64,000 nt of DNA from an uncultured Parasphingopyxis sp. (GTDB taxonomy: Bacteria; Pseudomonadota; Alphaproteobacteria; Sphingomonadales; Sphingomonadaceae). The translations under genes were made by a program, and so were the position numbers. Location of the stretch: the NCBI RefSeq assembly GCF_937129435.1, contig NZ_CAKZNF010000016.1, positions 1 to 64,000 on the forward strand, written 5' to 3'. The notes beneath the pieces were generated by a model. The model saw only the letters and a program-made list of their open reading frames with translations. It did no database searches and had not been told where the DNA came from. Below, one piece after another: positions 39,551-49,687 of the stretch (its first letter is position 1; every line of letters starts with the position of its first letter).

Positions 39551-41092
39551 CTAGTCGGCCAAGCCGGGCACGCGGTCAACCAGTCCCATGATACCGCCGC
39601 TATCGGCGAGAAAGGCGTCGATCGCAGCGCGCGCGTCGCGCCCTTCGGCGGAAATCGTGATACCGATGGCACGGCGGCTGCCACCCATCAGCCGCGTCCG
39701 AAGAGTGGTCAGCTTCGCCCGATTGGCACTTCCCGTCGCGGGTGCATCGCCGACGACATAGCTGTCGATCACTTCGCGATTGACGGGTCCCGGTGCGGTG
39801 ATGCGGTAGGCATGGCCGCCTTCCACGGGCGCGCTGTCGTCGACCCAGGACCACTCGCTTTCCGCCGGCAGCCCGCCCTGGCCGAAACCCACCAGTTCGC
39901 GCCCCTCGTCCTGATCGGAGAAGTAACCGATGGCGAGGTCGATCGGCGCGTGGTCGCGATGGCGATAGCGCGCGGTGACGATGGCATCGGCGCCGTCATA
40001 GGTGGCGGTCCATTCCGTGTCCGAGCGTTGCGACATCGTCTCCCAACCCTCGATCGACGGCGCGGCAAGACCGGTGGGCACGGGGACTCGACCGCTCTGC
40101 GCCATCGCGGCGCTCCACGCGACCGGCAATATGGCGATGATCAGCGCGAGACCGGACACGATGCCGATCCTGCTTGTCGATTCCTGCGCGACCGATCCCG
40201 GCTGTAGTTGTCGCGGATCGAAGGCCGGTTCGTCCAGCTCGCGATCGATGAAACGCCAGCCGATCGCCATGACAATGGCAATGACCAGTGCGAAGAAGAA
40301 CCAGCCATAGACGACATGGTCGAAGCTTTCGGCGAAGCCGATGCCGCTGCTGTCTGCGATGTAGATCGTGCCGAACGCGCGAATGCCGTTGGCGATGATG
40401 GGGACTGCGATACATAGCGCCATGAAACCGATACGGCGCGGCCAGGTGGAGAAGCACAGATTGGCCATCAGTGCGCCGAGCGCGACCATGGCAATCAGGA
40501 ACATAACGCCCGAACAGGCCTCGGCGACCTCGAAATAGCCTGACGGTGTGGTGATGAAGACGCCCTCGATATGCGCGGGCAGGCCGAACAGGTTGAGCAG
40601 GACCATAGAGAGGTCGGCGGTGATCAGCTGGAGAGCGGGCACGAATTCCTCGCCCACCGGAACGAGGAAGAACATATAGAACAGCGGGAACAACAGACCG
40701 CGTGCGACGGTGGTTCCCAAAATGGCGACGACGCTGCCCTGGAGCATCATGACGAGCCCGAGGTGACGTGCCACGGCGACCGCCGCGGCTTCGCCCAACA
40801 ACCAGCCCGTAGCGCCCGCCCCGACGATCGCGAGGCCCAGTAGAGACGTCTGCGGCGTGAGCTCGGCGAGTTCGGCGCGGCGTTGCCAGACGAGCCATCC
40901 GAGCAACGGCAGGATCAGAAGACAGTGGTTGAAGGTCGAACTCGTCCACCAGATCGCCGTCATGTCGGCGGCGTCGCGGAAGAAGATTGCAAGGATCAGC
41001 GCCGCCACGATGCCGAGTGCGGTGAGATGCCGCACCCAACCGTCCGGGAGGGCGATAGGACCCATCCCGCGCGCCTGCTGCAACGTCGTCAT
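39551..41092 (-). CDS. xrtA: Exosortase A fused to an EpsI domain
   Basis: 513 aa. The N-terminal 300 residues are a multi-pass exosortase with the catalytic triad motifs EVAEACSGVMFLIAM (Cys193), ANGIRAFGTI (Arg) and FDHVVYGWFFF (His). XrtA recognises and cleaves PEP-CTERM sorting signals. The C-terminal roughly 200 residues are a periplasmic EpsI-type domain (GWETMSQRSDTEW, AIGYFSDQDEGRELVG). It starts by ATGA overlap on the glycosyltransferase gene. The combined architecture is usual for exosortase A. Confidence 0.95.
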   Translation of the reverse strand: MTTLQQARGMGPIALPDGWVRHLTALGIVAALILAIFFRDAADMTAIWWTSSTFNHCLLILPLLGWLVWQRRAELAELTPQTSLLGLAIVGAGATGWLLGEAAAVAVARHLGLVMMLQGSVVAILGTTVARGLLFPLFYMFFLVPVGEEFVPALQLITADLSMVLLNLFGLPAHIEGVFITTPSGYFEVAEACSGVMFLIAMVALGALMANLCFSTWPRRIGFMALCIAVPIIANGIRAFGTIYIADSSGIGFAESFDHVVYGWFFFALVIAIVMAIGWRFIDRELDEPAFDPRQLQPGSVAQESTSRIGIVSGLALIIAILPVAWSAAMAQSGRVPVPTGLAAPSIEGWETMSQRSDTEWTATYDGADAIVTARYRHRDHAPIDLAIGYFSDQDEGRELVGFGQGGLPAESEWSWVDDSAPVEGGHAYRITAPGPVNREVIDSYVVGDAPATGSANRAKLTTLRTRLMGGSRRAIGITISAEGRDARAAIDAFLADSGGIMGLVDRVPGLAD

Positions 41093-42318
41093 GCCGCTTG
41101 GCTTGTTTCAACGGTTGGTGGCGATACGCCGAGCATGTCGTCGAGCGGTGCGAGGACGCTGTCCCAACTGTATCGCGAAACGACATGCTTGCGTGCTGCC
41201 GCGCCAAGTCGATCGCGGCGCTCGGCATCCTCGATCAACCCGATCACCGCGTCGGCCTCCGCCGTCTTTTCCGCGACGACCAGATCGCGGTCCGGAACAG
41301 CATCGATGCCTTCGAACGCGGCCTTCGACGCGACGATGGCTTTTCCCATCGCCATCGCTTCGAGCACCTTGTTCTGAATGCCGCGCGCGATCCTCAGCGG
41401 AGCCACGATCACGTCGGCGGCGGCCAGCCATGACCGGATATCCACCACGCCGCCCGTCACGATAACACCCGGCTGCGCCGTGATTTTCTCGACTTCGGCA
41501 GTCGGTTTGCGCCCGACGATGGCGAACCGCGCGTCGGGAACCGCGTTTCTGATCGCAGGGAAGCTGTCGTTAGCGAAACTTGTCACGGCGTCGATATTGG
41601 GCCGGTAATCCATCTGGCCGGTAAAGACGATTAGTGGGCCGTTCCTGCGAATCTCGGCATCGGGGATGGCCAAGCTGGGGTCGAAAAAGCGAAAGTCGAT
41701 TCCGTTTTCCAACGCCTGGACGGCGTTTGCGCCGAGACCGCTATGCTCGCGGAACAATGCCGCCTCGGTCTCGCTCACGAAAAGGCTGCGATTGGCCCGC
41801 CGAGCAACGTTCTTTTCAAAGGCGAACAGCTTGCGGGCCTCTCTGCGATACATCCAGCGCATCGGTCCATGGGCATCGTCAGCGTAGTCCGAAAATTTCG
41901 CCGAATCCATGTCGACGAAATCCATGATGAACTGCCGTCCGCCGAGATCGATCGGAACATATTGTGCCATCTGGCCCGAGAAAACAAAGACAGTGTCGAT
42001 ATCCCGTTCGCGCAGCAGTTCTGATACCTTTGCGCGGACGGCTGCGCTGTTGAACGCGGTCAGCGATACCGGCTTTCCGGTCGCAAGCGCCTTGAGTGAC
42101 GAAACGGCCGTCGAAGTGCGGCGCGACTCGACATGAAGCGAGGAGACCATCGGCCGCAGCGTCTCGCCATGCGCCATATCCTCGTCGTCATCGGCGAAGC
42201 AGACACAATGTACTGGCGCGATCGTGGTCAGCTTTTTGAGGATGTTGAAGGAGCGGATCTTGTCGCCGCGATCGGGCGGGAAAGGAATGCGATGCACCAG
42301 GAACAGGATATCGCCCAT
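41089..42318 (-). CDS. XrtA-associated glycosyltransferase (GT4-like)
   Basis: 409 aa from ATG 42318, overlapping the FemAB stop (ATGA). It starts MGDILFLVHRIPFPPDRGDK, typical of the exosortase-linked 'sugar transferase' family. The GT-B C-terminal domain has VFTGQMDYRPNIDAV, RFAIVGRKP, VTGGVVDIRSWLAAADVIVA and IARGIQNKVLEAMAMGKAIV. It likely adds a sugar on the cytoplasmic side of repeat-unit assembly. The longer open frame upstream is a shadow of the FemAB gene. Confidence 0.92.
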   Translation of the reverse strand: MGDILFLVHRIPFPPDRGDKIRSFNILKKLTTIAPVHCVCFADDDEDMAHGETLRPMVSSLHVESRRTSTAVSSLKALATGKPVSLTAFNSAAVRAKVSELLRERDIDTVFVFSGQMAQYVPIDLGGRQFIMDFVDMDSAKFSDYADDAHGPMRWMYRREARKLFAFEKNVARRANRSLFVSETEAALFREHSGLGANAVQALENGIDFRFFDPSLAIPDAEIRRNGPLIVFTGQMDYRPNIDAVTSFANDSFPAIRNAVPDARFAIVGRKPTAEVEKITAQPGVIVTGGVVDIRSWLAAADVIVAPLRIARGIQNKVLEAMAMGKAIVASKAAFEGIDAVPDRDLVVAEKTAEADAVIGLIEDAERRDRLGAAARKHVVSRYSWDSVLAPLDDMLGVSPPTVETSQAA

Positions 42319-43385
42319 CAGCCCAGACCCTTGGCGATCATCGGGCCGAGCCGGTTCGCGACGACCAGCGGCAGCTTCTGCCAGAGCTTCACCTGCAGCC
42401 GGTATTTCGGGCTGTTGGGATTCATCTCGCGCGGTGCCGCGCCGCCTGCCGTCTTGCCGGCATAGACAAGGGGTTCGGGGTCGAAGCCCCAATTCTTCTT
42501 GTAGTGATACGGCCCCGTCCCGACTTTCGAGCGCCCGAAATCGAACCGAGTGCAGCCCTTGGCGCGCGCATGGTTCATCAATGCGAAGTACATCATCTCG
42601 TTCGCGCGCAGGTTGCGTGCGTCGAACAGTCCGCCGCCCCAATAGGGCATGACCGTGCCGTTGAAGTACAGGCTGAGGACGGAGGCGACCGCCCTGCCCT
42701 CGTGCCGCACCGTTAGGACATCCGCATCGTCGCCGAAACGATCGAGCACAGCATCGAAAAGGCTCTTCGGGAAGACCGGCGTGCCGAGATTGCGGACGCT
42801 CGTTGCATAGATGGCATAGTGACCCGCTCGTTCGGTTTCGCCGGACCCGGTCGTGATCTCGAGTCCGTTCTTCATCGCCTTGCGGATCTCGGCGCGCTGC
42901 TTGCGCGGCACGGCCTTCAGTTCGTCGTCTTCGTTCGCTTCGAGATCGCGGACGAAGCCGGCATAGGTGCCTTGGCGCGTCGCCCATGCTTTGGGCAGCA
43001 CCCCGCCGCGCAGCTCGACCTCGGGGCAGCTTAGCCGCTGCGCCAATTTCCAAGCCGCGTCAGCGAGCGCATTGGAATTGGCGCGATTGTGCGCGAGGAC
43101 ACCGCCACCCACCGCGAAACCGCTCGACACGAGCGCGCGGCCGAACAGTGGCGAGTGCATTTCATGCAGTGGAAGGAGCCCGCGTAGCTCGCCCGCGCGC
43201 TCGGCAAGCAGCATATGCGGCGTCTGGCCGCAGGCCTCTTCGATCGCCTTGAGCCAATCGGTCAGGTGAAACGGCGTCCCCTCCGGCATCTCGCGGACAA
43301 AGGCGTCGATGCGGCGGCATTCCTCCGCATCGTGAAGATCGGCTGCACGGACTCGCAATTTGTGAAGGGTCAGCGGTGCATTCAC
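42318..43385 (-). CDS. XrtA-associated FemAB-family acyl/aminoacyltransferase
   Basis: 355 aa from GTG 43385 (VNAPLTLHKLRVRAADLHD), which overlaps the deacetylase stop (GTGA). Two GNAT-like halves are seen: HLTDWLKAIEEACGQTPHML, SSGFAVGGGVLAH, PRKQRAEIRKAMKNGLEI, SLYFNGTVMPYWGGGL and ANEMMYFALMNHARAKGCTR. The FemAB family attaches amino acids or acyl groups; in this locus the acceptor is probably a sugar of the polymer. A second FemAB-like protein is encoded at 53257. Confidence 0.92.
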   Translation of the reverse strand: MNAPLTLHKLRVRAADLHDAEECRRIDAFVREMPEGTPFHLTDWLKAIEEACGQTPHMLLAERAGELRGLLPLHEMHSPLFGRALVSSGFAVGGGVLAHNRANSNALADAAWKLAQRLSCPEVELRGGVLPKAWATRQGTYAGFVRDLEANEDDELKAVPRKQRAEIRKAMKNGLEITTGSGETERAGHYAIYATSVRNLGTPVFPKSLFDAVLDRFGDDADVLTVRHEGRAVASVLSLYFNGTVMPYWGGGLFDARNLRANEMMYFALMNHARAKGCTRFDFGRSKVGTGPYHYKKNWGFDPEPLVYAGKTAGGAAPREMNPNSPKYRLQVKLWQKLPLVVANRLGPMIAKGLG

Positions 43386-44227
43386 TGGATCGTCGCTTTC
43401 TGCAGTTCGACGACATGATCGACCCGGCCCCATTCGAATTCCCTGAGCAGGCGTTCGAGCTTGCCTTCCATTGCGCGGAGGCGGCTGTAGTGGCGGACTT
43501 TCGACTTGATCGGCGCATTGTCGACCCGCGGCTGATCGGGATCGATCTCCCAGGGGTGAAAGTAGAAAATGGCGGGACGCCCGTCCTCGCCGTTTACCTG
43601 CCGGATGGCCCAGTGCGAGAAGCGATAGGGCAGCAGGCGGAAAAACCCGCCGCCGCCCGCAGCCAGCGTCTTCGATCCCAGCTTCGCCGTCGTCACGGGA
43701 ATTTCAATCAGATCGGTGTCGGTGACTGGACGAAAAGCGAAACGCGGCGCTTCGGGCCAGCCATAATGATCATGGGCGACCGGGGCGACGCTCGAGGAAT
43801 AGGCATAGCCCTCCTCGGCAAGCACTTCGTGTGCCCATGGCGTGCGCGCGTCGATCGAGAAACTCGGCGCGCGGTAACCTGTCAGCTTCGTGCCGGCCGC
43901 ATGTTCGATCGCAGCGCGCGATTGGCGCAGATCGGCGCGGAATTCCTCGGGCTCGAAGGTGAAAACGCGGCGATGATCCCATCCATGGCTGGCGATTTCA
44001 TGGCCTGCCTCGACGATACGGCGGATCAGTTGCGGATAGCGTTCGGCGACCCAGCCCAATGTGAAAAAGGTCGCCTTCACTCCTGCCCTGTCGAACAGCG
44101 CCAGCACCGCGTCGCTATTGCGCTCGACGCGGTGGTTCAGCCGGTCCCAGTCGCCGCGATCGATAACGGTCTCGAACGCGCCGACCTGGAACCAGTCTTC
44201 GACATCGACGGAAAGCGCGTTGATCAT
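43382..44227 (-). CDS. XrtA-associated polysaccharide deacetylase
   Basis: 281 aa from ATG 44227 (MINALSVDVEDWFQVGAFE). NodB-homology motifs are VDVEDWF (catalytic Asp), ATFFTLGWVAERYP, IASHGWDHRRVF (metal His pair) and GYRAPSFSIDARTPWAHEVL. The DUF3473-type tail, IFYFHPWEIDPDQPR, is the hallmark of the exosortase-linked subgroup. It probably N-deacetylates the polymer or its precursor. Overlaps the FemAB gene. Confidence 0.95.
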   Translation of the reverse strand: MINALSVDVEDWFQVGAFETVIDRGDWDRLNHRVERNSDAVLALFDRAGVKATFFTLGWVAERYPQLIRRIVEAGHEIASHGWDHRRVFTFEPEEFRADLRQSRAAIEHAAGTKLTGYRAPSFSIDARTPWAHEVLAEEGYAYSSSVAPVAHDHYGWPEAPRFAFRPVTDTDLIEIPVTTAKLGSKTLAAGGGGFFRLLPYRFSHWAIRQVNGEDGRPAIFYFHPWEIDPDQPRVDNAPIKSKVRHYSRLRAMEGKLERLLREFEWGRVDHVVELQKATIQ

Positions 44228-44271
44228 GGGCGAAGCTTGCCTCCTGGTTGGGGCCTCCTTGCCGGGGCCGA

Positions 44272-45456
44272 TCAGGCCGCCGACCCGCGCACGACGCCGA
44301 ATTGCGGCCGGGCTTCCTCTTCCTCGACCCAATCGACAAGCAGCGTCAAGACACGGCGGAGCGCGGCGTCCTGTTCTTCGAGGCGGGCCTCGATGGCTGC
44401 AAGCCGATCGTCCTGGCGGACCTCGTGATCCGAATGCTGTTCGGTCTCCGGCTCCTCGGTCTCGAAAACAACGGGCTCGTTGTCCGGCGCAATCGGATCA
44501 TGGACCGGCTGCTGCGGCGCGAGCGACGCGAATTCATCGGGGCGCTCGAGAACGGGATCGTCGGCAAATTCGTCTTCCTGCTCCAGTTCCGGCTCCGGCT
44601 CTGGTTGAGAAGCCTCGGCGGCATGTTCATTGGCCTCGCGCGGCTCTTCGCCGGCCAGATCGTCGAGCACGGCCTGCACCGCCGCGCCGTCGATCGTCGT
44701 CCGCTCTTCGACGGCTCCGAAGAGCAGCACGCGCGCCATCAACGTGTTGAGACGACGCGGGACGCCACCCGTGGCCACATAGAGAGCGGTATAGGCATCG
44801 GCCGTGAATTGCGGATTGCCCTGCCATCCGGCGATGGAGAGCCGGTGAACGACATAGGATTCGATTTCTTTCGCCTGCATCGGCTCCAGATGATGCGTCG
44901 CGATCACGCGCTGGCGCAGCTGTTCGAGGTTCGGTGCGGATTTGATCCGTTCGCGGAACTCGGGCTGGCCGAGCAGGAAAATCTGCAAGAGCGCCCGCCC
45001 GCCCGACTGGAAGTTGGAGAGCATCCGCAACTCTTCGAGCGCCGAGATGCCGAGATTCTGGGCCTCATCGACGATGAGCAGCGTACGTTTGCCCTCGCGC
45101 GCCTGGCCATGGAGGAAGCGTTCGATCCGGTCGAGCAGCTGCGCCTTTTCCGCGCCATTGCTGTCGATGCCGAGCTGCTGTGCGACGAGGCGCAGCATGT
45201 CATCGCCCTCGACCTGGGTCGAGACGATCTGCACGGCCGTCAGCCGCGCGCTGTCGATCGTCGCCATCAGATGGCCGACCAGCGTCGTCTTGCCGGCGCC
45301 GATATCGCCGGTGATGACGATAAAGCCTTCGCCCTGCGCGAGGCCGTAGCCGAGATAGGCCATCGCCTTGCGATGCGTCTCGCTTTCGAACCAGAAACGC
45401 GGATCGGGCGTGAGCTGAAACGGATTGCCGTTCAGGCCGTAATGATCGCTATACAT
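44272..45456 (-). CDS. XrtA-associated ATPase (ExeA/GspA-like AAA)
   Basis: 394 aa. MYSDHYGLNGNPFQLTPDPR is the family N-terminus. Walker A ITGDIGAGKTTLVGHL, Walker B TLLIVDEAQNLG and a sensor region IFLLGQPEFRERI follow. After about residue 265 a very acidic, low-complexity linker (EPEPELEQEDEF) leads to a short coiled-coil end. Conserved in exosortase-A loci; it presumably powers or organises the export apparatus. Confidence 0.93.
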   Translation of the reverse strand: MYSDHYGLNGNPFQLTPDPRFWFESETHRKAMAYLGYGLAQGEGFIVITGDIGAGKTTLVGHLMATIDSARLTAVQIVSTQVEGDDMLRLVAQQLGIDSNGAEKAQLLDRIERFLHGQAREGKRTLLIVDEAQNLGISALEELRMLSNFQSGGRALLQIFLLGQPEFRERIKSAPNLEQLRQRVIATHHLEPMQAKEIESYVVHRLSIAGWQGNPQFTADAYTALYVATGGVPRRLNTLMARVLLFGAVEERTTIDGAAVQAVLDDLAGEEPREANEHAAEASQPEPEPELEQEDEFADDPVLERPDEFASLAPQQPVHDPIAPDNEPVVFETEEPETEQHSDHEVRQDDRLAAIEARLEEQDAALRRVLTLLVDWVEEEEARPQFGVVRGSAA

Positions 45457-45488
45457 ATCGTCTTTCCTCTCGGGCGTTCGTCCCGTTC

Positions 45489-47117
45489 CTAAAATCCGTA
45501 GCGCATGCCGACGAGCAGCGAGCCGAGCCAGTCGGTGTCCTGATCCTCGATCTGGTTGGCGAAGAGGCCGGCAGAGGCCTGCGCGCTCAGACCCCGATAC
45601 AGGTTGACGCTGTAGGTGGCCGAGCCGCCCGCGCCGAACACATCGGGCTCGCCGACGATCCCGCTATTATACCAGTTCGCGTAGAGGCTGCCGCCGAGGT
45701 TCGAATTCGGAGAGAGCGCGTAGCCGAGATCGCCCTGCAGCGCGAAGACCTCGTCGGTCACCGCGTCGAGCGCGAAATTGGCGGCCGTCGCCGGCGCGAA
45801 ATAGCGGCGGTTCTGATAGCCGCCACCCAGACCGTAGCTCCACGGCCCGCGGCCGCCCGACCAGGCGAGGCTGACGCCCCGGCTGCGGAAATTGGCGCTG
45901 TTGAGCGACTGGAAGTCGTTGCCGAAACATCCGCCTGCATTGTCGCCACCCGCGCCGAAGGCGCAGCCGTTGAACTGGTTGAAGCCGTTGCGGCCGACGG
46001 TGAAGTCGGTCGGCAGACCGGCCAGCGTGTTGGTCGTCTGGCGGCCGAAGCTTTCGACGGTGTTGTAGACCGACAGGTTGAGGTTGCTGAACTGGCTCGC
46101 CGCATAGTTGAGCGACCCGGCATAGTATGTCGTGTCGTAACGATCGCCGACCACGGCCATCAGTTCGAGACGCGAGCTCGGGCGCCACAGGATGCCGCCG
46201 TCATAAATGAAACCGTCGGTCTCGAAGGCGAGCAGGCGCGGCGAGTTCGGGTCGCTCTGGAAACGGCCATTATTGTCGAGCACGGGATTGCCGTTCGCAT
46301 CGACGAGCACGTCGCGTTGCGTAACCTCGATATTCTCGTAGCCGACGCCGCCGATGATCGCGAGATCCGGCGTCACGGGTACGGTGACGTCAAGGCGGGC
46401 ATAGGTGCCTTCGTAACGCTGATCAAGCTGGTCGGCGTCCTCGCGCTCGTAACCGCCGGTCGCCGTCCAGCCGAAGGGCAGTTGCTCACCGGCCACCATG
46501 CCGACACTGGCATAAGCCTGATGATAGGTCGTATGGTCGACATAATCGACCGCCGGCTGGTTGGGATCGGTGTTCGCGTTCAGATTGTCTTCGACATGCG
46601 TATAGGCGATCCGATAGCCGGCGCCGATCTGAAGCGGACCCGCATTGGTCGAGAGCGTCGGCCCGCCGTAGAGGGAATAGACCTGCGTGCTGTTGGCATT
46701 GTCGCCGATCAGCGCGCCAAGATCGTCGCCGCCGATTTCGGTGCGTGCCCGTGCGGCGAGTGCACCCGCTTCGAGGCTGAGGCCGCGCGTCAGGCCGACA
46801 TTGGCACGCAGAAGACCGCTATGCACATCGTCATCGGCGAGATCGTCGTCCCAGGCGATACGCCGTTCGTAGCGATAGCTGGCTCCCACTTGGACGCGGC
46901 GCGTGTCCATCGACGCATCGACGCCAGCGGCGACGGCGGTGTAGGTCAGGACGTCATCGGCGAGCGGATCGTCATTGCTCAGATCGAAGCTCAGCACCTG
47001 CTGGACCTCGACATAAGGATTGACCTCCACGCGCTGCGCCTGTGCCGGAGCGGCCATCAAGCCGGCCCCGGTGGCGAGCGCCGCAGCGCTAGTCAGATTG
47101 GTTGAAAATCGACGCAT
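45489..47117 (-). CDS. XrtA-associated outer-membrane beta-barrel protein
   Basis: 542 aa from ATG 47117 (MRRFSTNLTSAAALATGAGL) with a signal peptide ending APAQAQ. The rest is a Gly/Tyr/Asn-rich alternating pattern typical of an outer-membrane barrel, ending in the aromatic GMRYGF. Matches the family 'PEP-CTERM system-associated outer membrane protein' by context and composition. A pore or secretion role for the polysaccharide is probable. Two bases separate it from the kinase gene upstream. Confidence 0.88.
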   Translation of the reverse strand: MRRFSTNLTSAAALATGAGLMAAPAQAQRVEVNPYVEVQQVLSFDLSNDDPLADDVLTYTAVAAGVDASMDTRRVQVGASYRYERRIAWDDDLADDDVHSGLLRANVGLTRGLSLEAGALAARARTEIGGDDLGALIGDNANSTQVYSLYGGPTLSTNAGPLQIGAGYRIAYTHVEDNLNANTDPNQPAVDYVDHTTYHQAYASVGMVAGEQLPFGWTATGGYEREDADQLDQRYEGTYARLDVTVPVTPDLAIIGGVGYENIEVTQRDVLVDANGNPVLDNNGRFQSDPNSPRLLAFETDGFIYDGGILWRPSSRLELMAVVGDRYDTTYYAGSLNYAASQFSNLNLSVYNTVESFGRQTTNTLAGLPTDFTVGRNGFNQFNGCAFGAGGDNAGGCFGNDFQSLNSANFRSRGVSLAWSGGRGPWSYGLGGGYQNRRYFAPATAANFALDAVTDEVFALQGDLGYALSPNSNLGGSLYANWYNSGIVGEPDVFGAGGSATYSVNLYRGLSAQASAGLFANQIEDQDTDWLGSLLVGMRYGF

Positions 47118-47119
47118 TT

Positions 47120-48058
47120 TCAGTCCCCATAGCCATAATAGCTGGCAAATCTCTTGCCGTTCGGTGTGAAGGTGACGCCATTCAGCAGCAGCTGAATGTG
47201 CCGGCATCCGTCGAGCAGACCGAGCGCCTCGCGCAGTTCCGCTTCGTCGGTGGTGTCCGCCTTGACGACCATCACCGCCTGGCCCGCATGCGCGGCAAGC
47301 GCGGAGGCGGCCGATGCCGATAGAGCGGGCGGCGAATCGAAGATCATGATCCGCGTGGGGCTTCGCGAGATCAGGCGGTCGAGCACGTCGCGCGTACGCT
47401 GCGACGCGATCAGTTCGGTGGCATCGTGGGACTGGCGCCCCGCCGGCAGCACCGAAAGGTTGGGAATGTCGGTGTGGATGATGCAGCTCTCCGCATCGAC
47501 CGATGGGTCGGCAAGCGCATCCATCATGCCCGGACCGTCCTCAAGGCCGAACAGGCCTGGAATCTCGGGCTTCGAAAAATCGCAATCGACGAGCACGACA
47601 TCGAGGTCTTTTTCGCGCGCCATCGAGAGCGCGAGATTGACCGAACAGAAGGTCTTGCCCTCATCGGGCTTGGCCGATCCGACGAGGATCATGCGGCCAT
47701 TCTGGATCGGCTGACCGGCCTCGCCCGCCGCACGCAAGAGCAACTGACGCTTGACGATGCGGAACTCCTCGGCGAGCGCGCCGGGGCGTTCGTCGGGCAG
47801 AATGAAACCACCCTCGGCAAGCCGGGCGCGATTGACGGTTCCATGACGTCCTGAGGCGGGAGGCGTGTCGTTGAACGCCTCGCGGAACATATCGGACGGG
47901 CGCGCCGCGGGCTGCGTCGGCGTGAAAACTTCGCGCTGCTGCGCCGCCGGAGTGGCTTCGGCCTGTGCCGCGCCGCGAAGCGCCGCCGCGAAATCATATT
48001 TCTGCGCCGCGCGTTCGAGCAGCGAACCGGAGGCTTGGATGGAGCTGTGTTTGTTCAT
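47120..48058 (-). CDS. XrtA-associated tyrosine autokinase (BY-kinase)
   Basis: 312 aa cytoplasmic kinase without membrane helices. MILVGSAKPDEGKTFCSVNL is Walker A, DVVLVDCDFSKPEIPGLF Walker A', and RIMIFDSPPALS Walker B. The C-terminal ASYYGYGD is a short tyrosine cluster for autophosphorylation. It works with the Wzz-like protein encoded just upstream (11 bases) to control chain length and export. Confidence 0.94.
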   Translation of the reverse strand: MNKHSSIQASGSLLERAAQKYDFAAALRGAAQAEATPAAQQREVFTPTQPAARPSDMFREAFNDTPPASGRHGTVNRARLAEGGFILPDERPGALAEEFRIVKRQLLLRAAGEAGQPIQNGRMILVGSAKPDEGKTFCSVNLALSMAREKDLDVVLVDCDFSKPEIPGLFGLEDGPGMMDALADPSVDAESCIIHTDIPNLSVLPAGRQSHDATELIASQRTRDVLDRLISRSPTRIMIFDSPPALSASAASALAAHAGQAVMVVKADTTDEAELREALGLLDGCRHIQLLLNGVTFTPNGKRFASYYGYGD

Positions 48059-48069
48059 CGTATCGCTCC

Positions 48070-49641
48070 TCAGGCGGCCATGCCGCGTTGAATGAACTCG
48101 ACCGCCATCAGCATGCCGAACACGCCGCCAAGCGCGACCGAGGCAATGGCGAAGCGGCGGAATTTCTGGCGGCGCGAGGCTGCGGTCGTCGCACTGACGA
48201 CTTCGGTGATCGCACCGAGTACGGGCAGCCCCGTGCCGGTGCCGAGCCGACGCGCGGTGGCATAGGTGTTCTTGAGCTGGCTCTTCGCAAAGGCGGCCGC
48301 GACGCCCGCGCCGATGGCTGCGAACAGCACGAGGATCAGCAGCAGCGGACGATTGGGCGACACGGGTGCCGTCGGCGCGCTGGGCGGATCGACCACACGA
48401 TAGGTCCCGGTATCGGTTTCGAGCGCGACATCGCCGCGCAGGCGGATGCGTTCGCGGTCCGCGACGAGGTCGGTATACTGCGCCTGCAACGCCTGATAGT
48501 CGCGATCGAGCTGCTGCTGTTCGGCGAGCGATGCCGGATCGGAGGCATCGCCATTGTTCAGCATCTGGATCCCACGCCGAAGCTGGTCGCGACGCGCGGT
48601 CAGCGCGGCGACCTGCGCCTGCCGGTCGGCCAGCATCGAACGCAGCGACATGTACAGCGGATTGGCCGTCGAGCCGCCGCCCACAGTGCGGCCTGCGCTT
48701 CCGCCGCTGCCTTCGCCCGCCGCTGCGGCACGGGTGCGCGCAATCTGACGATTGAGCGCCTGCACATCGGGATGCGAATCGGTCCAGCCACGGCCGCGCG
48801 CATCGGCGAGCTGCGATTCGAGCGCCTGCAATCGTGCGGTGTTCGGTCCTGCAGCACCGGCGCCGCCCGGAATATAGGTGCCGGGCGTGCTGACCGTTGG
48901 CGGGGTCGCAGCGAGCTGCGCCTGTACGGTCGACAAAGAGCTCTGCGCGGCGGCGAGATCGGACTCGATGTTCCGGAACTCGGCGCGCGCCTGTTCGATA
49001 CGCTGGGTGATCGTGCCGGTGCCGGGCAACAGCCCTGCAAACTGGGTTTCAAAGACCGCGCGACGCTCTTCCAGCTCACGCAACCGGCTCTCGCGCTCGG
49101 CGATCTGACGATCGAGAAATTCGACCGACTGGGTCGCTTCCTGCCGGCTGCCGGCAAGGTTGCGCTCGACGAAAACGTCGATCAGCGACTGGTTGATTTC
49201 GCGCGCCAGACCCGGCGCGTTCCATGAGACGGACACTTCGAACATGTTGCCCGGCTCGCCGATGCGGGTCGGGTCCTGTTCGGCGGCGACGGTGACGCGG
49301 CCCTTGAGCTGCGTTGCGAGCGAACGAATCTGTTCCGGCGTCGCCGCTTCGCTGGCGAGTTCGGTGCGCCGTACGACCTGTTCGAGATTTTCGGTCGAGG
49401 CGAGCGTCTGGCGAATACGCTCGATATTGGCGCGCTGTTCGCGCTCCGAGACACCGATTTCGGTCGACAGCACATTTTGCTGTTCGACATAGATGCGCGA
49501 ACGCGACTGGTAGCTGTTCGGGATCAGCGCGATCACGAGCCAGCCGAGCGCGGCCACGGCCCAGGCGACGCCCAGCGCCATCCAGCGATGCTGCCAGATG
49601 CCGTGCAGGGCCAGCCTTATCTCTTCGTAAATTCCGTTCAT
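48070..49641 (-). CDS. XrtA-associated polysaccharide chain-length protein (Wzz/GNVR)
   Basis: 523 aa. N- and C-terminal membrane helices (MALGVAWAVAALGWLVIALI and LLLILVLFAAIGAGVAAAF) bracket a long periplasmic coiled coil with GNVR-type features. A Gly/Ala/Ser-rich segment in the middle (AAAGEGSGGSAGR) breaks the coil. It resembles exosortase-locus chain-length determinants and is the partner of the downstream tyrosine autokinase. Confidence 0.94.
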   Translation of the reverse strand: MNGIYEEIRLALHGIWQHRWMALGVAWAVAALGWLVIALIPNSYQSRSRIYVEQQNVLSTEIGVSEREQRANIERIRQTLASTENLEQVVRRTELASEAATPEQIRSLATQLKGRVTVAAEQDPTRIGEPGNMFEVSVSWNAPGLAREINQSLIDVFVERNLAGSRQEATQSVEFLDRQIAERESRLRELEERRAVFETQFAGLLPGTGTITQRIEQARAEFRNIESDLAAAQSSLSTVQAQLAATPPTVSTPGTYIPGGAGAAGPNTARLQALESQLADARGRGWTDSHPDVQALNRQIARTRAAAAGEGSGGSAGRTVGGGSTANPLYMSLRSMLADRQAQVAALTARRDQLRRGIQMLNNGDASDPASLAEQQQLDRDYQALQAQYTDLVADRERIRLRGDVALETDTGTYRVVDPPSAPTAPVSPNRPLLLILVLFAAIGAGVAAAFAKSQLKNTYATARRLGTGTGLPVLGAITEVVSATTAASRRQKFRRFAIASVALGGVFGMLMAVEFIQRGMAA

Positions 49642-49687
49642 GCCGTTCGCTTCGCCTTTCCGCGAGAAATGAGATCAGCCCGTTCGA